Source: JAMXLO01 sp963696645 (GTDB lineage Bacteria > Pseudomonadota > Alphaproteobacteria > Acetobacterales > Acetobacteraceae). From it: a stretch of DNA of 64,000 nucleotides. The position numbers were made by a program, and so were the translations under genes. The notes under the pieces are model-generated. The model was given only the letters and a program-made list of their open reading frames with translations. It made no database searches and was not told where the DNA came from. Every line of letters starts with the position of its first letter. Positions within the stretch are counted from its first letter, which is position 1. Location of the stretch: the NCBI GenBank assembly GCA_963696645.1, contig CAVOKY010000005.1:1860001-1924000 (forward strand), given 5' to 3'. Of this stretch, positions 11,392 through 20,415 are shown piece by piece.

Positions 11392-12640
11392 TCAGCCTGC
11401 CAGCATGCCGGCAACCGCGCCGCTCATGCAGGTGGCGAGCGTGCCGGACAGGATCGAGCGCAAGCCCAGCGCCACGATCTCGTGCCGCCGCTCGGGGATC
11501 ATCGCGCCCAGCCCGCCGATCATGATGCCCAGGCTGCCGAAATTCGCAAAGCCGCACAATGCGTAGGTCAGGATCAGGCGTGACCGCGGGGAGAAGGTGT
11601 CCGGCGGCAGCGCGGAAAAATTCAGGTAGGCGACGAATTCGTTCAGCACCGTCTTGGTGCCCATCAGCGTCGCGGCGCATGCCGGTTTCGTCCCACGGCA
11701 CGCCGATCAGCCACATCACCGGACGGAACGGCCAGGCAAAGATGCGTTGCAACGTGATCGGCCGCGCCGTCCCAGTGCGGCAGCAGGCCCAGCGCCGTGT
11801 TGATCAGCGCGACGAACGCGACCGCCACCAGCAGCGTCGCGACGATGCCGACCAGCACTGGAACGCCGTCGACGCGTGCCCTTCACCAGCGCATCCAGCG
11901 TGCTGATGCGGCGGATCGTGCACGACCAGCCGTTCCTCGGCTGCCTCGGCGCGGACCGAACGGCACCATCAGCGCCGCGATCGCCAGTCCGGCCGGCGTG
12001 CTGATCACCGATGCGATCAGGATGTTGCCCAGCGCGTTCGGGATCAGCGGTGCGAGGAACGACGGCGTAGATCACCATCACCGTGCCGGCGACGCCCGCC
12101 ATGCCGCAGGTCATCAGCGCGAACAGCTCGCCGCGCTGCATGCGCGCGAGATAGGGGCGCACCAGCAGCGGCGCCTCGATCATGCCGACGAACACGTGCA
12201 CCGCCGCGCCGAGTGCCAGCGCACCGCCGATGCCCATCGCGCGGCGCAGCAGCCAGGCGAACGCGGCGGTGATGCGTTGCAGCACGCCCCAATAGAACAG
12301 CAGCGATGCCAGCGCGCTGATCGTCAGCACCAGCGGCAGCGCCTGGAACGCGAGGATGAAGCTGGCGCCTGGATGGGTTTCGGCGAACGGCAGTGGCGGG
12401 CCGCCGAGATAGCCGAACACGAAACCGGTGCCGGCCTGCGTCGCGTTCTGCAACGCGGTGGCGCCATCGTTCAGCAGGAAGATCACCGCGCGTCGCCGGC
12501 GGGAATCGCAGCAGCAGCAGCGCCAGCGCCCATTGCAGCAGCACGCCGGCGATGACCGTGCGCCACGGGATGCGGCGCCGGTCCTCGCTCAGCGCCCAGG
12601 CGATGGCCAGCAGCGCGGCCAGTCCGAGCAGGCCGCGCAT
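11392..12640 (-). pseudogene. NupC-like concentrative nucleoside transporter (frameshifted here)
   Basis: The rebuilt product is about 410 residues, the usual CNT length. N-terminus MRGLLGLAALLAIAWALSEDRRRIPWRT from 12640; then LLFYWGVLQRITAAFAWL, the substrate-site segment VFVGMIEAPLLVRPYL, ALMTCGMAGVAGTVMVIYA, LGVPWDE-like GVPWDETG, and the hallmark MGTKTVLNEFVAYL. It ends MSGAVAGMLAG-stop at 11392. Such transporters import nucleosides with Na+ or H+ across the inner membrane. Seven apparent one-base insertions (near 12488, 12060, 11950, 11910, 11875, 11761 and 11675) break the frame, yet every segment keeps transporter motifs and G/C-rich third positions. It lies between the ThDP enzyme and the lyase in the same direction, suggesting it feeds that pathway or is fortuitously co-transcribed. 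Confidence 0.8.
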
Positions 12641-14314
12641 TGGCCGGGATCAGCGGTCGGGCGCTGGTTGAACGGATAGTAGGCGGGGAATTCGCCGACC
12701 GCGGTCATGTCGACTTCCACCAGGCTCGGTCCCTTGTGCGCGATCGACTTGCGCAACCGTGGCGCCGAATGCATCGGCGCTATCTGCACCTTCCAGAACG
12801 GAATGCCGGCGAGCGCGGCAAGCTGCCCGAGATCCGGTCCTTGCAGATCGGCGAAGAAGCGGCGGCCCTGCGCCGTCGCATCCTGGATGCGCTTGATCAC
12901 GCCGTAGCCGCGATCGTTCATCACGATGACGGTCATGTCGAGCTTCTCCTGCACCGCGGTCCACAGTTCGCCGACGTTGAGGAAGAAGCCGCCGTCGCCG
13001 GTCATCACCACGGTCTTCCGGCCATTTGCCGCGGCCGCCGCGCCAAGGCCGAGCGACAGTCCCTGGCCGATGCCGGCGCCGACCGGAAACACGCTCTGGT
13101 GCGGGCTGTAGATCGGGAAGATGCGATTGCCCCAGGTGGTGTTGCTCTGCGTCACGTCGCGCACCCAGATCGCATCCTTCGGCATCACCGGACGCAACTG
13201 TTCCGGAGAAGCTGCCGTAGACGCCGAGCGTGGCGAGGAAATCGGCGCGCGCGGTCTGCTTCAGCGCGGCGAACTCGCTGCGATATGCCGGATCGATCTT
13301 CAGCCGGCCTTCGATGCGCGGCAGCAACGCTTCCAGCGTTGCCTGCGCATCGCCGCAGACGAAATACGTGTTGGCGTAGGTGCGGCCATTGGCCAGCGGA
13401 TCGATATCGATCTGCACGATGTTCGGCGGCAGCTTCACGACGAAGTCGCCGGTCTCCTGGCCGCGCAGGCGCGTGCCGACGGCGAGCATCAGATCGACGC
13501 CCTGGTAGAACTGCTGGACCTTCGGCATGCCGTTGCCATGCAGTCCGCCCAGGTTCATCGGATGGTCCTCGGAAACCGTGCCCTTGCCGTTGATGCTGTT
13601 GAGCATGGTGAAGCCGAGATCGAGCAGCTTGTGCACTGCACGCGCTGGCGCGGCGCGCGCCGGAACCCAGCCACAGCATCGGCCGCTTGCGCCGCAATGA
13701 CGCGCGCCGCGAGTTCGTCCAGTTCGGCATCGGACGGCGTGCGCGGCGGCGGCAGCGGCAGGACGAAATTGTCGAACATCGCCGGGCGTTCGACCGGCGC
13801 GCGTTGCAGGTCGATCGGCACTTCGACGCTGACCGGACCGGTCGGTGGCGTCAGCGCATCCACCGCCGGCGCGGGTCAGCACGCCGATCGCCTGCTGCGC
13901 GGAACGCACGCGATAGGCGCTCTTTGACACCGAGCGCAGCATGCCGAGCTGATCGGGTGCGTCGTGCACCGTGCCCATTTCGCGATCGACGAATTTCGTC
14001 GAGGTCTGGCCGGTGATGTGCAGCACCGAGGATCCGGAGAAGCGCGCCTCGATCAGTCCGCCGATGGCATTCGCGGCGCCTGGTCCGGTGGAGGAAAAGA
14101 TCACGCCAAGACCGCCGGAGACGCGGGCATAGCCGTCCGCCATGTGCGCGCCGCCCAACTCGCCGCGCGCCATCACGAAACGGATGGCGTTGCGCCGGCC
14201 GATCGCATCGAGCATCGGGATGTTGTGCACCGAGGCAATGCCGAACGCCGTGGTGACGCCGCATTGCGTCAGGAATTCGGCCACCAGATCGCCGACGGTG
14301 TAATCGCTCGCCAT
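12589..14314 (-). pseudogene. Thiamine-diphosphate enzyme, acetolactate-synthase-like (frameshifted here)
   Basis: About 560 residues when rebuilt. N-terminal ThDP pyrimidine domain: MASDYTVGDLVAEFLTQCGV, catalytic Glu in RGELGGAHMADGYARVSGG, FSSTGPGAANAIGGLIEA. Middle domain: GVDLMLAVGTRLRGQETGDF and VQIDIDPLANGRTY. C-terminal domain: VVMTGDGGFFLNVGELWTA, the GDG..N ThDP-Mg motif. The family includes acetolactate synthase, oxalyl-CoA decarboxylase and phosphonopyruvate or sulfopyruvate decarboxylases; the exact reaction is not assigned. Four apparent one-base insertions occur near 13866, 13688, 13650 and 13207. The last frame runs 52 bases into the transporter gene; a further shift near 12650 would instead end it ten bases before the transporter start. 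The start ATG 14314 faces the divergent lyase gene across 139 bases. Confidence 0.82.
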
Positions 14315-14453
14315 TGCGCACTCCTGTTCGTTGCGCGAAGGCTGGAACAGGCTGTTTGGTCCGTCAACCAGTGTGCCGTTTGGTCCAGTGGTCGCGGTTG
14401 CTCCACGCTGGTTCGCTTGCCATGGTGGCCACGCTGCTCAAGGAGAAAATGAC

Positions 14454-15279
14454 ATGGCAAGCAGTCAGGCTGAGAAGGCCACCAGATTTCGCGCACTGCA
14501 TGCGGCACCGGGCGCGTTCGTGATCGCCAACGCGTGGGATGCAGGGTCGGCGCGTATCCTGGCGGGTGTCGGCTTCGTTGCGCTGGCGACGTCGAGTGGC
14601 GCGGCAGCCGGCATGCTCGGCCGGCGCGACGGCATGATCACGCGCGATGAGTCGCTGGCGCATGCGCGCGCGGTGGTCGAGGCGACCGAGCTGCCGGTAT
14701 CGGCCGATCTGGAGAAAGGTTTCGGCGATACGCCGGAAGCCGCGGCGGAGACCATTCGTCTTGCCGGTGGCATCGGGCTGGTCGGTGGTTCGATCGAGGA
14801 CGCGACCGGCAATGCGCAGCAGCCGCTGTTCGATGCGGGCCTCGCAAGGCAACGCATCGTCGCCGCGGTGGAGGCTGCGCGCGGGTCTGGCAGTGCCATT
14901 CATGCTGACCGCGCGTGCCGAAAACTTCATCCGCGGCAATCCGGATCTGGCTGACACGATCAAACGCCTGCAGGCGTTCGAAGCTGCGGGAGCTGATGTG
15001 CTGATGGCGCCCGGTCTGCCCGATCTCGCCGCGGTGCGCACGGTGTGCGCCGCGCTGTCGAAGCCGTTCAATTTCATGGCGGGCATCAAGGGGAAATCGT
15101 TCTCGGTGCCGGAGCTTGCGGATGCCGGCGTGAAGCGCATCAGTCTGGCGACGTCGCTGTATCGTGCGGCAATGACCGGCCTGCTGAACGCAGCACGCGA
15201 GGTGAAGGCGCAGGGCACGCTGGACTACGTCGACACGACGATGGCGACGCCGGAACTGAACGGCTTCATGCGAAGCTGA
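14454..15279 (+). pseudogene. Isocitrate lyase/PEP mutase family lyase (one frameshift)
   Basis: From ATG 14454 (ribosome site AAGGAG): FVIANAWDAGSARILAGVGF, ATSSGAAAGMLGRRDG, SADLEKGFGDTPE with the Mg-binding acidic residues, SIEDATGNAQQPLFDA, then in the next frame VPFMLTARAENFIRGNPDL, GADVLMAPGLPDL and FNFMAGIKGKSFSVPELADA. This is the 2-methylisocitrate-lyase / phosphonomutase-like branch that cleaves or rearranges C3-C4 acids in the cytoplasm. One surplus base near 14887 (a GGG that should be GG) joins the two frames, giving about 275 residues, the normal length. It is divergent from the ThDP-enzyme trio, which contains another member of the superfamily, so the four genes probably serve one pathway. 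Confidence 0.82.
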
Positions 15280-15313
15280 AAGGTCGCGGGTTACACTCGG
15301 CGCCGCGTTTCAC

Positions 15314-15394
15314 CGTCATGGCCGGGCCCCGTCCCGGCCATCACAACCGGCACTGTGCCGCAACTGATGGCCGGGACGGAGCCCGGCCATGACG
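15314..15394. repeat. Dispersed repeat family 2 (inverted arms)
   Basis: CGTCATGGCCGGGC (15314-15327) pairs with GCCCGGCCATGACG (15381-15394), enclosing further GTCCCGGCCAT / ATGGCCGGGAC arms. A second copy with the same layout is at 56082-56159. It lies between the convergent ends of the lyase and gcvP genes and could act as a bidirectional hairpin. Confidence 0.85.
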
Positions 15395-15414
15395 CGGACA
15401 CGATGGTTCTGGCG

Positions 15415-18282
15415 TTATTCCGCCGCTTGTGCGTATGCCTCCAGCGGTGCGCAGGTGCAGACCAGGTTCCGGTCGCCGTAAACGTTGTCAACGCGCTTGA
15501 CCGGCGGCCAGTATTTTGCCGCCGCTACCCAGGCCAAGGGGAACGCCGCCTGCTCGCGTGAATAGGCATGCGTCCATATATCCGCCATGACTTCCTGTGC
15601 GGTATGCGGTGCACCTTTCAAGGGATTGTCGGCCTTGTGCAGCTTGCCCGTGGCGATCAAGGCGATCTCCGCACGGATCGCGATCATTGCGTCACAGAAC
15701 CGGTCCAGCTCGGCTTTGTTTTCGCTCTCGGTCGGCTCGATCATCAGCGTGCCGGCGACCGGCCACGACATCGTCGGCGCGTGGAAGCCGAAATCCATCA
15801 GGCGCTTGGCGATATCCTCGACCATCACGCCGGCCTCCATCTGGAAACCGCGGCAGTCGATGATGCACTCGTGCGCCACCATGCCGTCGGGGCCGGTGTA
15901 CAGCACCGGATAATGTCCGCGCATCCGGCCAGCGATGTAGTTGGCACTCAGGATCGCCACTTCGGTGGCGCGCTTCAGTCCGGCAGCACCCATCATGCGA
16001 ATATAAGCATAGGAGATCGGCAGGATCATCGCACTGCCGAACGGCCCGGCCGATACCGGACCCACGCCGCTGGCCGGTCCGGCATCCGCGCGCAGCGGAT
16101 GGTTCGGCAGATGCGGCGCGAGGTGCGCAGCAACGCCGATCGGCCCGACGCCAGGACCGCCGCCGCCGTGCGGAATGCAGAACGTCTTGTGCAGGTTGAG
16201 ATGACACACATCGGCGCCGATCACCGCCGGGCTGGTCAGTCCCACCTGCGCATTCAGGTTCGCACCATCCATGTAGACCTGGCCGCCATGGGCATGGACG
16301 ATCTCGCAGATTTCCCGAATTGCCGCCTCGAACACGCCATGCGTGCTCGGATAGGTTACCATCAGCGCCGCAAGTCGATCGGCATGCCTGTGTGCTTTCG
16401 CGCGCAGGTCTGCCACATCGATGTTGCCGTCGCGGTCGCAACCAACCACCACGACCTGCAAGCCCGCCATCGCCGCGCTCGCCGGATTCGTGCCGTGCGC
16501 GCTGGACGGGATCAGACAGACGGTGCGATGCCCTTCGCCGCGCGCATCGTGATACGCGCGGATCGCCAGCAGGCCGGAATACTCGCCCTGCGATCCGGCA
16601 TTCGGCTGCAAGGTGACGGCGGCAAAGCCGGTGATCGCCTCCAGCCAGTCGGTCAGGCGCGCGATCAGCTCACCATAGCCTCGAGTCTGCTCGGCCGGCG
16701 CGAAAGGATGCATGTCGGCAAATCCGGGCAGCGTGATCGGGATCATCTCGGCTGCCGCATTCAGCTTCATGGTGCACGAACCCAGCGGGATCATGCTGCG
16801 GTTGAGCGCGATGTCCTTGTCTTCGAGCCGTTTGAGATAACGCAGCATGGCGTGCTCGGAACGGTGTTCGTTGAACACCGACTGCTCGAGAAACGGCGTG
16901 TTGCGCAGCAGCTCTGCCGGGATGGAAGGTGGCGCGCCGGCAAGGTCGCCACCCAGTACCGCTGCCAACTGCGCCAGTTCATCGCGCGTCACAGTTTCGT
17001 CGAGCGCGATGCCGACACGCGTATCGCTGATCCGTCGCAGGTTGAAGCCGTGCAACAGAGCCACCTGCATCAGCGCATCCGCGTCTGCGGTCTCGATCGC
17101 GATGGTGTCGAAGAAGGCATCGTGCAGCAGGCGATGACCGCCGCGGCGCGCCGCATCGGCCAGCAGCCGCGCCTGCAGATTGACCCGGCGCGCGATGCGC
17201 CGCAGCCCTTCCGGCCCGTGCCACACCGCGTAGCAGCCGGCGATCACCGCCAGCAGCACCTGCGAGGTGCAGATGTTCGAGGTCGCCTTCTCGCGCCGGA
17301 TGTGCTGCTCGCGCGTCTGCAGCGCAAGTCGCATCGCCGGCTGACCCGCCGCATCCAGCGACACGCCGACCAGCCGGCCCGGCATGTGGCGTTTGTAGAC
17401 ATCGCGCGTGGCGAGATACCCGGCATGCGGTCCGCCAAATCCCATCGGCACGCCGAAGCGCTGCGACGAACCCACCACGACATCGGCGCCCATCTCGCCC
17501 GGCGGCGTCAGCAGCGCCAGCGCCAGCGGATCGGCGCAGACAATGACCAGTGCATCCGCCTCGTGTGCCTCGCTGATCTCCGGCGACAATTCGCGCACCG
17601 CGCCGGTCGTGCCGGGGTATTGCAGCACGAGCGCAAATGGCTGCGCCGACCCGATCGCTGACAGATCGCCCGGTGTGACATCGACCAGCCGGATGCCGAT
17701 CGGGTGCGCACGCGTTGCCAGCACGGCGCGGGTCTGCGGATGCAGATCGGTCGCCACCGCAAGCACATCGGACTCCGTCCGACTGACGGCATGCGCCATC
17801 GCCATCGCCTCGGCCGCCGCGGTCGCTTCGTCCAGCAGCGATGCGTTGGCAATCTCCATCCCTGTGAGTTCGCAGATCATGGTCTGGAAGTTGACCAGGG
17901 CCTCCAGCCGGCCCTGCGCGATCTCTGCCTGATACGGTGTATACGCGGTGTACCAGCCCGGATTCTCCAGCACATTCCGGAGAATCACCGGCGGCGTGTG
18001 CGTACCGTGATAGCCCATGCCGATCAGCGACTTCTTCAGCACGTTCTTTGCCGCGAGCCCGCGCAGTTCGGCAATCACAGCCGCTTCGTCGATCGCCGGC
18101 GGCAGATCCAGCGACTGATTGGTGCGGATCGCCGGCGGCACCGTCTTCGCCGCCAGTTCATCCAGCGTGGCCGCGCCGACTGCATGCAGCATGGCGGCGA
18201 TGTCGGATTCAGATGGACCGATGTGACGCGAGACGAAGCCGTCCGCCGCCTCGAGTGCGGCCAGTTCAGCGAGAAAATCCAT
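15415..18282 (-). CDS. gcvP: Glycine dehydrogenase (decarboxylating), P-protein
   Basis: 955 residues, full-length single-chain P-protein. It decarboxylates glycine on PLP and passes the aminomethyl group to the lipoyl arm of GcvH. The N-terminal half begins FVSRHIGPSESDIAAMLHAVG and has LDLPPAIDEAAVIAELRGL and AYTPYQAEIAQGRLEALVNF. The C-terminal half has MIPLGSCTMKLNAAAEM, QPNAGSQGEYSGLLAIRAY, and the PLP lysine in HLNLHKTFCIPHGGGGPG near residue 697. Its ATG overlaps the gcvH stop by one base (TGATG), so it is translationally coupled as the last gene of gcvT-gcvH-gcvP under the glycine riboswitch. Confidence 0.97.
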   Translation of the reverse strand: MDFLAELAALEAADGFVSRHIGPSESDIAAMLHAVGAATLDELAAKTVPPAIRTNQSLDLPPAIDEAAVIAELRGLAAKNVLKKSLIGMGYHGTHTPPVILRNVLENPGWYTAYTPYQAEIAQGRLEALVNFQTMICELTGMEIANASLLDEATAAAEAMAMAHAVSRTESDVLAVATDLHPQTRAVLATRAHPIGIRLVDVTPGDLSAIGSAQPFALVLQYPGTTGAVRELSPEISEAHEADALVIVCADPLALALLTPPGEMGADVVVGSSQRFGVPMGFGGPHAGYLATRDVYKRHMPGRLVGVSLDAAGQPAMRLALQTREQHIRREKATSNICTSQVLLAVIAGCYAVWHGPEGLRRIARRVNLQARLLADAARRGGHRLLHDAFFDTIAIETADADALMQVALLHGFNLRRISDTRVGIALDETVTRDELAQLAAVLGGDLAGAPPSIPAELLRNTPFLEQSVFNEHRSEHAMLRYLKRLEDKDIALNRSMIPLGSCTMKLNAAAEMIPITLPGFADMHPFAPAEQTRGYGELIARLTDWLEAITGFAAVTLQPNAGSQGEYSGLLAIRAYHDARGEGHRTVCLIPSSAHGTNPASAAMAGLQVVVVGCDRDGNIDVADLRAKAHRHADRLAALMVTYPSTHGVFEAAIREICEIVHAHGGQVYMDGANLNAQVGLTSPAVIGADVCHLNLHKTFCIPHGGGGPGVGPIGVAAHLAPHLPNHPLRADAGPASGVGPVSAGPFGSAMILPISYAYIRMMGAAGLKRATEVAILSANYIAGRMRGHYPVLYTGPDGMVAHECIIDCRGFQMEAGVMVEDIAKRLMDFGFHAPTMSWPVAGTLMIEPTESENKAELDRFCDAMIAIRAEIALIATGKLHKADNPLKGAPHTAQEVMADIWTHAYSREQAAFPLAWVAAAKYWPPVKRVDNVYGDRNLVCTCAPLEAYAQAAE

Positions 18283-18671
18283 CAGTCGAGGGTCTCCAGG
18301 TATTCGTCATAGGCGGCGGCGTCCATCAGCGCATCGAACGCATCGGTGTCGTCGATCTCGATGCGGAAGAACCAGCCTTCACCCTCGGCGTCGGTGTTCA
18401 CGATCGAAGGGTCATCGATGATGGTCGGATTGGTCTCCACCACCTTGCCGGCAAGCGGCGCGTACACGTCGGACGCTGCCTTCACGCTTTCGACCACCGC
18501 ACAGGCTTCGTCCGCCGCCACGTCGCGGCCGATCTCCGGCAGTTCGACGAACACTACGTCGCCGAGTGCCTCCTGTGCGTGGTCGGTGATGCCGACGGTG
18601 GCGATGTCGCCATCCATGCGGACCCATTCATGTTCCTTGGTGTAGCGGATGTCGGAGGGTGGTTTTGCCAT
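18282..18671 (-). CDS. gcvH: Glycine cleavage system H protein
   Basis: 129 residues, typical H-protein. Lipoyl carrier that shuttles the aminomethyl group between GcvP, GcvT and lipoamide dehydrogenase. Signatures: RYTKEHEWVRMDGD, VGITDHAQEALGDVVFVELPE, and the lipoylation site AVVESVKAASDVYAP with K64. It starts 15 bases after gcvT and ends overlapping the gcvP start by one base. Confidence 0.97.
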   Translation of the reverse strand: MAKPPSDIRYTKEHEWVRMDGDIATVGITDHAQEALGDVVFVELPEIGRDVAADEACAVVESVKAASDVYAPLAGKVVETNPTIIDDPSIVNTDAEGEGWFFRIEIDDTDAFDALMDAAAYDEYLETLD

Positions 18672-18686
18672 TGGGACGCGTTCCTC

Positions 18687-19817
18687 TCAGCGGACATAGC
18701 GATGGGGGACGAACGGCATTGGCACGACGCGCGCGGCCAGCGGCTTGCCGCGGACAATCAGGCGCAGAGCTGTGCCATCGGCGGCCAGGTCCTTGCGGAC
18801 GTAGCCCATGGCGATCGGCGCGTTCAGGGTGGGCGAGAAGCCGCCGGACGTGACGATGCCCGCCGCGGTGCCATCGCCGGCGACGATGTCGGTCTGCGCG
18901 CGAGCCGGAGCGCGGCCGTCGGGGCGGATGCCGACCCGGTGGCGCACCGCACCGTTCTCGAGTTGGTCACGAATAACGGTTGCGCCGGGAAAGTCCCACG
19001 CAGCGCGCCGGCGCTTGCCGATCACCCAGGTGAGGCCTGCCTCCACCGGCGTGGTCAATTCATCGATGTCGCTGCCGTAAAGGCACAGCCCGCCTTCGAG
19101 CCGCAGCGAATCACGGGCGCCCAGGCCGGCGGGCGCCACCTCGGGTTCGTCCGCTAGACGCTGTGCCAGCGTTTCGGCCTGTTCGGCCGGGACAGCAATC
19201 TCGAACCCGTCCTCGCCGGTATAGCCGGAGCGGGAGACCAGGCAGGGGATGCCCGCGAGGGCGACGGTCGCGACGCCCATGAATGGCAACTGCGACACCC
19301 CAGGACCGAGGCGGTCGATCACCGTGGCGGCGGCTGGACCCTGCAACGCCAGCAGTGCACCGTACTCGTCTGTCTGCAATTGCACGCCGGCCGGCAGATT
19401 GGCAGCAATGTGCGTGAAATCGTCGTCCTTGCGGCTGGCGTTCACCACCAGATGCAGCCGATCGTTGCCGAGGTTCGACACCATCAGGTCGTCGATGATG
19501 CCGCCCGCCTCGTTGGTGAGCAGGGTATAGCGTTGCCGCCCCGGCTTCAGGCCAATCAGATCGCCGGGCGCCAGTCGTTCCAACGCCGCGGCCGCGGTGG
19601 CGCCGGCCAGCGTCGCCTGGCCCATGTGCGAGACATCGAACAGCGACGCCTTGGATCGGCAATGCAGGTGCTCGGCCAACACGCCCTGGTACTGCACCGG
19701 CATGGCGTAGCCGGCGAACGGCACCATTTTGGCGCCGTGCGCACGGTGCCAGGCGTCCAGCGGCGTGGTCTTGAGCGGCTTGGGGGTGGGGTCGTCCGGC
19801 AAGGCGTTTTCGATCAT
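18687..19817 (-). CDS. gcvT: Glycine cleavage system T protein (aminomethyltransferase)
   Basis: About 376 residues. Transfers the methylene group from the H-protein-bound intermediate to tetrahydrofolate, releasing ammonia. Motifs: VPFAGYAMPVQYQGVLAEH, LFDVSHMGQATLAG, VVNASRKDDDFTHI, SRSGYTGEDGFEIAVPAE, and the folate-site DSLRLEGGLCLYGSDID. The ATG at 19817 is preferred because GGAG lies six bases upstream. An in-frame ATG at 19838 has no ribosome site and lies inside a regulatory hairpin. First gene of gcvT-gcvH-gcvP and directly downstream of the riboswitch. Confidence 0.96.
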   Translation of the reverse strand: MIENALPDDPTPKPLKTTPLDAWHRAHGAKMVPFAGYAMPVQYQGVLAEHLHCRSKASLFDVSHMGQATLAGATAAAALERLAPGDLIGLKPGRQRYTLLTNEAGGIIDDLMVSNLGNDRLHLVVNASRKDDDFTHIAANLPAGVQLQTDEYGALLALQGPAAATVIDRLGPGVSQLPFMGVATVALAGIPCLVSRSGYTGEDGFEIAVPAEQAETLAQRLADEPEVAPAGLGARDSLRLEGGLCLYGSDIDELTTPVEAGLTWVIGKRRRAAWDFPGATVIRDQLENGAVRHRVGIRPDGRAPARAQTDIVAGDGTAAGIVTSGGFSPTLNAPIAMGYVRKDLAADGTALRLIVRGKPLAARVVPMPFVPHRYVR

Positions 19818-19832
19818 GGTCCGCTCCGCAAA

Positions 19833-19869
19833 GGTCATCTGCCGGCAAGTCTTGCCGACCTGGATGACC
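19833..19869 (-). promoter_or_regulatory. Hairpin between glycine riboswitch and gcvT ribosome site
   Basis: Outer arms GGTCATC/GATGACC (19833-19839 with 19863-19869) and inner arms CGGCAAG/CTTGCCG (19843-19849 with 19851-19857). It starts where the second aptamer ends (they share two bases) and stops five bases before the gcvT ribosome site. No T-run follows, so it looks like an expression platform acting on translation, or a spacer, rather than a terminator. Confidence 0.6.
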
Positions 19870-20056
19870 CCCCTCTGTCGCGGGACCTGAAAGATTCAGG
19901 GCGCTTCGGCGCCCCTTACTTCGTCGGTGCGGCAAACGCGTGGCACGCCTGCCGGCTTTCCAGAGATCCCTGATCCCGACGCGGTCCCTGTTGCCTGAGC
20001 GTTTCCGGGGGCCGGTTGCGCCTTCGGCGGCGGAGCGACTCCGCTCTCTCCCGCGC
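19868..20056 (-). promoter_or_regulatory. Glycine riboswitch, two tandem aptamers, upstream of gcvT
   Basis: Read leftward, aptamer 1 has GGGAGAGAG, CGCCGAAGGCGCAA and AACGCTCAGGCAACAGGGAC, the signature core. Aptamer 2 follows with TCTCTGGAAAGC, GACGAAGTAAGGGGCGCCGA, TTCAGGTCCCGCGACAGAGG. This is the classic tandem glycine riboswitch. When glycine is high it normally switches on the glycine cleavage genes, which lie directly downstream. The boundaries are read from the conserved first GGGAGAG and last GACAGAGG. Confidence 0.95.
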
Positions 20057-20126
20057 CGGGTGGCCGGGACATAGGGAAGATGACCGAAAGAACGCAGACA
20101 CACAACGACGAGTTGCGGTGGTCTTG

Positions 20127-20357
20127 CGCGGGGCTTCGCCCCGGATCCCACCAGAGGGCGCTGCCCTCTGGACTCCCGCCAAGGGCGACGCCCTTGGAAC
20201 CTTTCACTTTCGACCGGTGGGGGATAGCTGAGCCCGGCGATCGCCAGGCTCAGCTATCCCCCCACCCACCGGTCGAAAACGGATTGGATCCCAAAGGCGA
20301 TGCCTTTGGTGGGGGTCCTGGGGGCAACGCCCCCAGGCGGGTTTCAGGGCGGAGCCC
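20127..20357. repeat. Hairpin array: two inverted copies of a modular repeat around a central palindrome
   Basis: Seven hairpins in 230 bases: GCGGGGCTTCGCCCCG, CCAGAGGGCGCTGCCCTCTGG, CCAAGGGCGACGCCCTTGG, a central long palindrome (GGGGGATAGCTGAGCC.. / ..GGCTCAGCTATCCCCC), CCAAAGGCGATGCCTTTGG, CCTGGGGGCAACGCCCCCAGG, CAGGGCGGAGCCCTG. The right half read in reverse has the same order of modules and the same linkers as the left half (..TTTCGACCGGTGGGGG), so it is one repeat present twice head-to-head. Similar GGGGCTTCGCCCC modules are frequent in Acetobacteraceae. It lies between divergent gcvT and the dioxygenase gene. Confidence 0.85.
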
Positions 20358-20415
20358 TGATTGCGGTCGCCGCCGCATCGGGATCATACTCCGCGGCAAA
20401 CGTGGAGGACCGGCC

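Noticed and set aside
15568..17661. 697-codon rightward open frame
   Set aside because: Antisense shadow of gcvP, which has complete family motifs on the other strand.
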